NCBI GenBank assembly: GCA_002633005.1
Contig: NMRA01000054.1
Coordinates: forward strand, 438,952-502,951
Length of the DNA stretch: 64,000 nucleotides
Source: Phoronis australis
Taxonomy: Eukaryota; Phoronida; Phoronidae
Reading direction: 5' to 3'
Positions 12,519 through 24,500 of the stretch are shown here, piece after piece. The first letter of the stretch is position 1, and each line of letters begins with the position of its first letter. The position numbers were made by a program, and so were the translations under genes. The notes under the pieces were generated by a model. That model had not been told where the DNA came from. It saw nothing but the letters and a program-made list of their open reading frames with translations, and did no database searches.

Positions 12519-15500
12519 GTAACACTGACTGTTCAGTGGATTTTTTTTTCAGCTATTAGATTTAAAATTTATTTTAATTTCTGGATATCGCATGAATTTG
12601 CTAGACTTCAGAACATGTGGTCCATGGGCCACTTTTGAAACTCATCTTTGTTAATAATAAGCGAGAACAAAATGCATAAAGCTAGGGTTGCTGTTGCTGA
12701 CATACAGGTGTGGTTAAATTGTTATTATCATCGTTATAATTGTTATTGTTCTTCCAACCCGGCAGGGAGGATATTCCTGGTTCGTGGAATACAGACCTAG
12801 ATGCTTTCCAGAAAATCATCGTGTTGCGATGTCTCCGTTCAGACAAGGTTACCAATGCGATGCAGGATTTTGTGGCCGCCAACTTGGGACAGAGGTTCAT
12901 TGAGCCACAGGTTTGTGGAGTGGAGACTGCTCATGTGCTGGCGCCATCTTTTGGTCTTCTGTTGTGCAGTTTCTATGATTATTAATACAGTCCCCAATGA
13001 AGGCTTACTAAATTGATTATTGAAGCTTTAAGCCTCTTAAACAATTAACTACAATCATAATGTGGTTGTTTATTTAAGTAGGATTGTGATCATTGTGACT
13101 ATTGTGTTGGTGTGGTTTGTCCTTGTTTTGTTTTGTTTTGTTTTGTTTTGTTTTGTTTTATTTTGACATAAGGCTTATTTACACTTCTTTCCATCTTTAT
13201 ACTATGTCGGGGAAATTTCATGTCTGAAATTTTTGTAATGTTGAATGCCTGAAATTTGTTTTTGTCTTTTCGTTAAGTTGAAGGTTTTGGAGACTCTGAA
13301 ACCACAGGCTTCAAATTTTGGTGTGACGACAAGAGTGGATGTACGATTTTAGGAACGTAGTTCACCGCAATGGCAGCATCATTTTCTTGTTCGTTTTTGG
13401 TCATGTCCCCGAGATGGACTTAAACTCCTGAACCCCCTTTGTAGATCTACCACAGTCTGAATAAAGTAGTCCTTTTTAAAGTGACTTCAAGTGGTAGGTA
13501 AATGGTAAACAGGCGGAGTGTTTGTGCAAGTGTTAAATGTTGTTTGTTTCTCTCACAGACGGCCGACCTGTCTCTAGTGTTCAAGGACTCGTCCACAACC
13601 ACGCCCCTTATCTTCGTTCTGTCGGTGGGTACTGACCCCGCTTCAGACCTCTACAAGTTTGCAGAGGAGATGCGCTTCTCTAAAAAGCTTAGTGCTATCT
13701 CCCTTGGCCAAGGCCAGGGCCCACGTGCTGAAGCCATGATGCGAAGTGCTATGGAGCGCGGCAAGTGGGTGTTCTTCCAGAATTGTCACTTGGCACCCAG
13801 CTGGATGCCAAGTCTGGAGCGACTCATCGAACAAATTGACCCAGATAAGGTGAGAGATGAATTCTTTTGGAACTAATTGAAACAGTTTGTAAATCTCATG
13901 GTACTATACAAGGTTTGTGAGAAATCTCAGGGGACAATGCTCTGAATATGTGTACAGAGATCTCAACCAAATTTGATTGCACAAGTTCCTCAAGTGCTTC
14001 CAATCAAAGCAGTTTGAAACAGGTTATCTGGAGTGTTTTTCCTTCTGTTCCTGTCTCGTGTCCCATACAGCCCATTATTTCATGCTCCTGCCATGGGTCA
14101 ATTACAGGTTCATCGTGACTTCCGCCTCTGGTTGACCAGCATGCCAAGCGCCAAGTTCCCTGTTTACATCCTACAGAACGGCTCCAAGATGACAGTAGAG
14201 CCACCTAAAGGCATCAAAGCAAATCTTCTTAAATCATACATCAGCCTGAATGATGACTATCTCAACTCTTGTGGTGATAAGGTTAGTTGGCCATATTTTG
14301 ATTGCTTTTGTTATCAATGGACGCGTCTGAGAGGATCCAGGAGAATGAATATGAGACACATGACATCTATGAGAATGTTAAAGCAACATTCTATTAACCC
14401 AACAGCAACTTTTGGTGTGTAAGAAACGCCGAGTTTTCAAAGACAAAACACAATTTCTTTCATTCAGGGCCATTTTGGGGTGTCACACGGAGCGAATCGT
14501 TAATTATGAATACAGCACAACAATCATTGGTAATTTCATGGTTGGATGGTCCCACAGAATTAGTAAAAAGGCAGTGAAGTCCCACTGCCATAAATCTCCA
14601 TCCAAATCACAGGAGTGAACTGTAGGTGGCGCTTAGCAGTCCCCACCAAGTACTTTGTTGCAAACTCTGGTAGTGAAACAAATTTCATTAAGCTGTCACT
14701 ATTTTGAATAATTAGGTACTTCAATTTTGACCATTTTAAGCTTATGCTTTCCTGTAGTAATTTGTTTGCCGAATATTAACTTTGAATTTTGCAATTTTTG
14801 TTCATACAATACAGGTGCAGCTTCTATACATTACTATTATTATTATTACGTTTTTACTTCTCATATTTCTGGCATTAAACTTTTTCGAGTCTTGCTGTTG
14901 TATAGCTAATATTCATAATTGCTCCTGTTTAAGTTACACATGTTTGATGTGGGATGGCTGAGTTTCGTCGTCTTGTGGTTGCCTAAACATAATCATTCTA
15001 GTCAGAAAAGCTGAATTTCTTAAAGCAAACCCCTTCTTTGTTCTGATCATTTTATTAATGATATCATGATATGTAACATGTTTCATCGTCGTTGGTGAGT
15101 GCCATTCAGATTTGTTAGCTGTCTAGTTCTGTTTCTTTCAGTCAATTTTAACTAAATGAATTTGACTTTTCTATATACCAGACATCTTTAAAAAACTTCT
15201 AACAATCAAGTTTGCAATGTTACCACCTTTACTCTACAGGTGTCAGTGTTCAAGCACTTGTTGTTGTCCCTATGTTTGTTCCACGGTGTCGCCCTTGAGA
15301 GGAGAAAGTACGGTGCGCTGGGCTTCAACATTCCTTACGAGTTCACAGATGGTGACATTCGCATCTGTATGAGTCAGTTGAAGATGTTCCTGATGGAATA
15401 TTCAACTATACCCTTCAAGGTGTGTATTCTTCAGCGAAGAGATGTGTTCATGACAATCTGAGAACAATCCCCAGGGTACCGCTGTTATCATTCAGGGTCA

Positions 15501-18500
15501 AGCCAATGTTTAATTCCTATCTCCTGCATTTCTAAATTTTTCACTTTTAATTGCCGTGTTACTTTTCCTTACTCATTAATCACAAACACTTGTTGGGCTT
15601 GTTGTGGCAAACAATACGTCGCCCATATTCTAAGGATGCTTTGTGTGACATTTTGGCCAAACACCAGTCCCAGCTTGCTTTGTGTGACATTTTGGCCAAA
15701 CACCAGTCCCAGCTTGCTTTGTGTGACATTTTGACCAAACACCAGTCCCAGCTTGCTTTGTGTGACATTTTGGCCAAACACCAGTCCCAGCTTGTTTTGT
15801 GTGACATTTTGGCTAAAAACCAGAGCATGTTGACAGTAGTTCCCATCATTACCTGTTAAAATGATCACTTTGTGGTGTGTGACGATGAACAGTATGTTGT
15901 CCTTGTCCCAGCTTGGATGGAGTGAATCTAGAAGTCCTGCCACGTGAGTTTTATCAACTATTCAATGCGCCATGAAGTGGAGACATTCTCACTGTTGTTG
16001 CATTTTCAGGTGTTGACGTACACAGCAGGTCACATCAACTATGGTGGCCGTGTCACAGATGATAATGACCGGCGTTGTCTGATGAGTGTCCTGTCTGGCT
16101 TCTACTCCGAAGCAGTGCTCAACGACGAACACCTTTACTCGCCATCAGGGGTCTATAGACAGATCAGCACAGAACTTGACCACAATGTGAGTGGCCTAAG
16201 ACATTGTTCGTTATTAACTGTGCTGTGTGTCCATATCAAGTCTTATGACTGCATTTATGTAAAGAACTTAAGCTCCTGATTGTTCAGTTTTTCTGCTTCT
16301 TCATCATAGCCAGAATGTGTCTTGGAAAGTTTTGCATTCTTTTGTTTTGTGGTAACTGTTACGAATATCCCCAGTAGTTTCTCTGTCCAGTATCAACATA
16401 GCACATTGTGAGAGTGGTCATTTTTCGAAGTCATTTCTTGCTATTGATGACTGCTATCTGACATTGTATACTCCCATTCCAATTTTATTTATAATATGTT
16501 GTTTTATTCGTTTTGTTTAAAGTCTTGATTTAATGCTTTTGTTTCTTTGTGCAGGGCTACATGGAGTACATTCGCAGCCTACCTATCAATGATACCCCAG
16601 AGATCTTTGGGCTCCATGACAACGCCAACATTACATTTGCCAACAATGAGACATTTGCCTTGCTGGATGGTTTGCTTCGGCTGCAGCCCAAAACTGCCTC
16701 TGCGGGGGGCAAATCTCGGGAAGAGGTCAGTGAGGTCATGGGTGGTGAATAGGAAATATAAAGAATTGATAACTTAGCCACATCATATGTTGAAACCTAA
16801 TCTCGGCGGATTGTCATAATATTGGGTTCATTTAAAGAGCGCTTTTTATGTAATATAACTATTAATTTAGGACATCCTGTGTCAAATGTATTGGTTTAAT
16901 TTTAGGATCCTCACAAAAAACAACTTATGTGATAAGATAAGTAAAAATTTCTATTTTTCTATACTTTTACAGTGGTGAGTAAAGAGCTGATAGGTGTAAT
17001 CCCTGGCGTAATGAAGAGCTACAATTTCATTTTATCTTGGTTTGAAGATGGCATTTTTGGCTGATCAATGTTGCACCCAATCAAACTTTAGTAATAGCTG
17101 GTAACAAATTTAACAAAATGCAAAAATGGGATCACTTAAAACAACTAAGTACAGCAATTTCCTTTTTAAACTCCTAATTTTGGCACCAAATGAATTATTT
17201 CATTCAGGTAATGGAAGAAACTGCACGTCATATCCTGGAGCAGGTTCCTAAGGTGATGGACATAGGCAAAGTACAAGAGAAGTATCCTGTTCTTTATGAA
17301 CAGTCAATGAACACCGTACTTATACAGGAAGTGATCAGGTAAGTGTAATGTGCATGTTGAACAGTAGGGATAGCTTGTGAGAAGCGGTTAATATCCTCAG
17401 GCCTTTGATGTTCCAGTAATGCAGTGTGCATAGTGAATGGTAAAAGTCTGTCCAGGGCAGCATTGCACCTTAAAGTATTTTCCTCTCTCCCTTATTTCTG
17501 ATTACTCTCTCTCCCTCCCTCCCCCCNCTCCCTCCCTTCCCCTCCCTCCCCCTCCCTCTCTCTTGACTATCTCCGTAATTTTTTAATGTTCATTAAAATT
17601 TCAGCTGCATGATAATGCATTGCACAAGCTTAGATGAAATTTTTGAGTTTATCTTGTAGGTATAACAAGTTGCTTGGCGTCATACAAAAGAGCCTGAACG
17701 ACCTTCTGAAAGCCTTGAAGGGATTGGTGGTGATGTCACAAGACCTGGAGGACATGGCCAACAGTCTGTATAACAATGCTGTGCCTGGCATGTGGGCTGG
17801 GAAGGTGTGTAGGGTTTGAAGGAGGCAGTGTATTTATAGTGTACTTGCCCTAATAGTATGCATGTTGCTGTTAGAAGTCAGTATTCCTTTTGAATTTTTA
17901 TGTATAGTCGTCAATAAAATGGTTGTTGTATTTTAAATGATAAGTTTCAGAGTATTTGGCAACATTTTTGTAATAATATTTTCACAGGTCTTAGATACAA
18001 ATGAAGCATATTTTTGCTCCACTTGATGTCATCCAAGAAATCAGTTTTTACGACAACTGAACCCCTGCGTGCTTTTTGTGTAAATGCTTGTTGAAAATGC
18101 CTCTGAGTCAGTACTGCCATCCACAAATTCCTCCTTGGAAACCTTTTGAGATTTTGGGTTGTGTTGACTCACTCTTTATGCCGGGGTTGCCATAAGGGAG
18201 GGGTAGAGGGAGAGCGGGTAGAGGGTGGGAACAATGGCTATGGGAATATTAAATATTATGATTACCATTATTTTAATGTAGTTACTAAATTTCTACTATT
18301 ATAATTCTTCAATTTGCAGCACAATGTGGAGGACATAGAGCGTTCATTTTGTCAAATTTCCCAACTTGAATTACTTTTCAGGAAATTTGGCTTTCTTTTA
18401 GCTTGATTTGTGTGATATAGCCACTACCAAAGAACATTTGGGTAAAATTTAGAGCATATGTGGCAATGCTGTGAGCATCTGAAAATAGAAAAATGATTAT

Positions 18501-21500
18501 CGTACCTATTATTTTTGTCACTAAATTGAAGAGTTTTGTCGTACCACTGTAGTTGCTATTGTTGTTGTTGTTGTAAAACTACTGACAAACGCATTTCACT
18601 GCAGGCATATCCATCACTGAAGCCACTGGCCTCGTGGATCACAGATTTGGTGGCACGTATTGCCTTCATTCAGGACTGGGTCGACCAGGGCATCCCCAAG
18701 GTCTACTGGATCTCGGGCTTCTTCTTCCCTCAGGCCTTCCTTACCGGCACTTTACAGAACTTTGCCCGTAAAAAAGTCATTTCCATCGACACCATCTCAT
18801 TTGGATTCCAGGTGAGTGTTTGTGTGCACCAGTGTAACTCCCTCTCTGGGACATTTTTGTGAGGAGTTAGTGAGTGTTATTTCTTATACAAAAGGTACAC
18901 TTAAAAGTTAATTGTGACCTTTTTTTGGTGTTGTCAGCTGGCAATTAGTATTTTGTCACAGACTTCTCTTCTTCAAATTTTGTATTAGCAATGGCACTGT
19001 GGTAAAATTTTGAATTTTGGACAAAAGTAATTTTCAAAAGTGATATTTTCTCATTTTTCAGTGGCTTCTAACTGTGTCCACAATTTCTTAGAATCATTGT
19101 CTTATGGTAGCTATGGTAAAGATATTTATAAATGGTATAGCATTTATTTGGTGCCACTTATCTTTCTTGAAAAATAATATTTCACTTGTCGGCCATTGTC
19201 CTAAATTGATGACATTTTACCATTATTAAGGGTTGCATGCTTGAAATCCTTTGATGCTCTGTCAATTTTCTTGTCTCCATGTGCTCGTGTATGGAATACA
19301 AAAAATAACAAAAATTTCAACTTCTACCCGATGTGGATGTATAATCATTGAAAACATGACAATAGTTAGTTACAGGGGTCCTGGATTTTGATAACCTGTT
19401 ATTCAGTGGAGAAAACTGGTTCTCAAAATGAGGCTCCTCTAAGTGACTATTATCCAAAAATCATATCTTTGTCACAGTATGTCTGAATAGATATTCAGAT
19501 ATCTTGCTATTCGTAGGAACTTAACGTCAGTGGTTTACTATAATCAGTTATAAATCTCGCCTATGTGCTGCATGTCTTTGGGTGACCTCTGCTAAGCTTG
19601 ATAATTCTAAAACCCATTGAAGTATATAGTTACTCACTTTATTTTTGCTCATGGTAGGTTTGATCTGTATTTTTTTATCACATGCTAAAGGGTAGGTTTG
19701 GGAATGTGTGATTGAAGAAGCTGACTTTGGAAACTTTGATTTGAACTTTTTGAGCCATTTCTTGCACATTGTTTTGTAGAATTAGAGTAAGTAAAATGTA
19801 AGTACTAAAATGCAATTAGGAAATATATGTTCATACAAAGATACACACATCCTCATTTAAATACCCTTGTTTAATTTGGACATAAACAAGTACTCAGATT
19901 TTAATTTTTTTATTTCAACCTTGTAGGTGATCAGAGCGTCCATGACTGAGCTCACCAAGGGTCCAGAAGATGGCTGCTACATCCGTGGCCTGTTCGTAGA
20001 GGGGGCAAGGTGGGACCTGACCAATAACGCTCTGACTGAGTCACGGCCAAAAGAGCTGTACACGGACATGAATGTCATCTGGCTAGTGCCCGAGTCGAAC
20101 CGCGTCAAACCCAAGACGGGTATCTACGACTGCCCTGTTTATAAGACTCTAACTCGTGCGGGTAAGAATACTTTGTTTCCTATTACGTATTCACTATAGA
20201 ACATGTTGTATCAAGACAACCATGCATGTGCAATGGCATGGTACATATTGGAAGAAATAAGTTTCTTACAATTTTTCTATTTCATCAACCATGAACAACT
20301 TGCACCCTGAAATCATTCTGTTTTCAGTTTTATGACTGTGCGCTTATAATAAACACTGAGAACAAATGTTTAAATAAAAGTTCCCTTATTCTAGAAATAG
20401 ACTTGATCACTCTATTGATACAGATAAGACTGGATAGAAAAATTCCGTGCTGTCCTTTTGCAGCCACCTTTTTCTGTTACATTTTTTCTGTCAGTTTTCC
20501 AAAATCATTCAAAGTCTTAGTCTGCCCACTTCATTCAATTTTTTTGTTGAAAACATTAACGTTTGGATTGGAATTTTGTGGCAAATTTTTTTTTTTTTGA
20601 AAATTATACTGCAGAATTGAATTTGCAGTATAGTGAATTATTGATTGCTATGTTCACCAATAGATGTCACCTTGGCAGCTATAATTTGATCTTTTTGTTA
20701 TTAAACCTGCAGTGTATTTGGTTAATGAAACAGGCTGCATATCACATGAACAAGACGTAAATGATCTCTGTGGAATAAATTGTGTCATCTCCCTTGACTT
20801 TATTGGTAGTGTTAGGTAGTTCAGGGAATTCAGCACATGGTTTCATTATCTAAAGAACAATAACATCAGCAGCCTGAGGCAATTTAGTGACAACAACAGC
20901 ATGGCGTCTTTGATCTGAACCGGCAAATTCTGTGGTGCGCAAACCGGTCGAGTTGACCAATCTTGACCGGTTAGGGTGTCAATGTAGCATTCTTTTCATG
21001 TTGTTTTATGACATTAATTATAAATAACAGATTATTTAATTTTAAAAATGTTGTTTTTCTTGAGTTTTTGTTGTTATGGTGTTGGATAGTATTACGAGAT
21101 GTCAAATTTCACAATAACGTTTAACTAAATGTGAGAAAACCAAACACAAGTGTAGATTTAGCAAGGTACCTAAACTACGTGGTTTACGGACGGCCAAACA
21201 AGGTGTCCGACGCAAAAACATGACTCGCGTACCTGCAAACACCTATGCCGTGAATAATACGTTTACACGAAAGACACGCAGTTGTAAAGAAATGCGTGAC
21301 TTTTCACCGCTCGTTCTTCAGAGCGGCTTTTACCAGGATCAAAGAGAGCGTGGTGCCAGAGTCGGACTCGGTTGCGATGACCGCATTGTCTGGTGCGAGC
21401 TAGACCCCATTAAGTGTAATTACCCAACCATAAACTATACAGTTAACATCTCTGCCTGCACATACTGGCAAATTTTCAAAATGTATTAACCAACTGTTTT

Positions 21501-24500
21501 CGTTAGAAACAAATACCACAGCTGTATTCAGATGGAAAAACAACCAAGTTTGGTTTTCGATTTTTAAAAATTGATGAACTATTATAAGCTAAAAACTACA
21601 AACATTGGGTACGATTAAAGATAAACGACTGTGCGTATTGATATAGTCGGTGATTTACAAACGCTGTTCAGAGTTAACAATATCACGTGGATTATTCTTT
21701 CAAGATACTACTAAGCTACATTGAAACATCTATGAACAACACGCAGTGACTAAATTAGATGTCAATAATTTTTAAAGCATCATTTATGGCCCAGTGCATT
21801 CCGAACTACTGTACTCCAGGGGTAGTACACTAACTATTCTTGGAAATGTGCCAATTTCGATAGTTAGCTTGTAATTGTAATGGAACGCCTGTGAAGACAA
21901 CTAAGATGGCAAGCTTTGTAGTCAACGAGAGAGTGCAAGCAGTGGATCTGGATGGTCCGTGGGCAAGAGCTGTGATTTCATTCATTTTTTATGACTGAGG
22001 AAAAGCTAGAATAGTTATGTAGTTACTGCAACCAGAATTGTCCAGAGGTTCCAAATCTTCAGTTTGGCTATCATTTGCATGTTTGTATATATTTTATGAT
22101 TTTAGTTCTAATAAAAATTAAAATTGAACTAATGGCACGTGTAGCTTTGTTTGCTGTGACATGTTTGGTGTAGCTGTAGTCTGGAAAATTCAAGGATGGG
22201 TTCACAATTAACTGACTTCTAAATTGTTTTGGTGTTTCGGTTAAACACAAAATAAAATGATAGCAACCCTAGCTGGTAAGAAAAAAGCAAGCAGACAGGA
22301 GTATTAAAATAAAGTAATGAAAACACGTATGAAACATATTTAAAACCAACGTTCCGTTGGGAAGTGACCCTTTGTCAAGATGAACGCAAATCAACTTTTT
22401 AGTCTTTTTGTAAAATTTAAAATGTACCAGCTTAAAACTGCTCTCCATATTGCAGGCTTTAGCTCTGTGCAAATGCCAGAGAAAAACAATTTGAGCGCAA
22501 TAATGACCACCATTGTTAAGAAAGTAGTGCTAGTGATTACCTTTCCACTTCATTAGCTCAGATCTACATCAATAAAAAGGGCGTGATGAATAGATGTGGT
22601 AAAAGTTGTCTGGGGATTAGGGACTCATAGGGGTAACCAGTGTAAGCGAGAAATTCTCCAAATGCTGTTCACTGACTCACATATACCGTATCACAAAACA
22701 CCATCCATTCACCCAAAATACACGGTCACGGATTCTCATTCACGTAGAAACACGGTACATGGACCACCAAACACGGTTGAGGGATAAAATGTAGAAGTCG
22801 GCTTCAACAGGTGTGTAATGGGTGCGAGATTAATATAATTTGGGTCATATTTTTGTCTGCAATGTGATGTAATTGTTGTGAATTAGAAACAATAAACATT
22901 ATTTAAACTGCTCATTTGTACTGAAATTTATTGATGTTGATGTTTGTGACCTGTTTACTATTAAGTTGATGGGCAGTAAAAAAGAACATTTGAAATGGAT
23001 TTTAGCATGACTTGAAATATTTGTCTTGTGAAAGTTAGCTCAAATTGTATTATTGTACTAAAACCAAGTTTTTTGTAGGCACAGGTGTTGCCAAATACAT
23101 GAAGATTGATCAATTCCGTTTCTGCTTAGTAATAATCACTATTTCGTGCTACGTACTCGGGAAGCCGATGGGTCTGTGACCGTGTATTCGGCATGCTTTA
23201 TCTGAGTGAACCGTGTATTCGGCATGCTTTATCTGAGTGAACAGTGTTCAGCGGTCCGTGTACCATGCTTCTATGTTAATATGAGTCCCTGGCCATGTAT
23301 TTTGGGTGAATGGAACGTGTTTTGTGAGTCCTATCCCGTGTATGTGAGTCTGTGAATGGTGTTTGCTGGTACGTGAGTCGTGTATTTGCATCCAGCACCA
23401 TGTATAGTAGTTCATTAACATGTAGTTTAGGTACCTTGTTTAAGGTGTAACTTAATTTGTGATGATAAACAGGAACTTCTCCTTAGATTATTCAATTTAA
23501 TCGAACTTATGCGGTAATCCCAAAAACATAAAATAATTGCCATCTGGTGAAATACAGCAGCGCAATCATGATTTTGAAATCAGTGTTCTTTTGCAAAGGA
23601 CTATTATGCATTTTTGTTATATTGTTTGAGGTATATAACTCGAAAATCGATGACTCCCTAATTTTTTTATTATTTCATTGAAAACTTGAGGTGCATCAAA
23701 ATAAAAGACTGGAGAAAAAAATTCAATGGTGTAACAGTTTGTGCAGAATCCAAAATGTTCAAATTTGAGGTACTCAAAATCCTGGAAAAAACATTTATCA
23801 GTCGTAAGAATATCTGAGTATACTGGGAAATGTAAAAAAGCCATTAAAACATAAAACTAACATTGTCCAACAAAATTAACCACTTTTCGAAAGGAAATCA
23901 ATCATAAATTTGATTAGGGATGATTTCTCAGTTCCAATGATAACTTAAAACTCTGTCGAACCCCATCGAGTAATGAAACCTTGCAATGGTTGCTTAAATA
24001 TGTTATACGACTTTGTATTCAGAGTTGAAGTCCTTCATTTGTGACAAACATTTTTCTTGCGGTTAGCCGCTGTCTTATTCTTAGTAATGACATGAAGTGA
24101 TATATTTATCCAACTGGGACAATATATACATAGAATCAATCAAAATAACATCCATTTTATTTCACTTAACTTTGTTACACTCTTCATCAGTAGAACATTA
24201 CATTTTATGTGCAACATTTAGGATCTTTAATGCATTAAAGCACCAGGACCATTTCTGTCATCAAGCCTTCGCTGTGTTGATGTGCCCATATTTTGAGAAC
24301 CAGTTTGATGGCAATTCATTCATTGAAGAAAACTGGTTCTCAAAGTGTAGACAAGTCATATCTGAATATTACCTTGATTGGGTCACAGTATTTGGACCAA
24401 GTAGATGTAGCTTACAATCTTGCCGTCGGCCATGATTTTAGTTGTGTTTATGAGAAGCGATTTCAGCAATTTTGGCAACTTGAGGAATGTTTAATTGAAT

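Noticed and set aside
15551-15943. Overlapping open frames on both strands encoding a 13-residue repeating peptide
   Set aside because: They are a by-product of the 39-bp minisatellite in an intron; the frames have no splice sites and exist on both strands at once.
22663-23355. CRISPR-like or clustered repeat array
   Set aside because: The repeated ACACGG words are degenerate parts of transposon inverted repeats; there are no regular spacers and the genome is eukaryotic.
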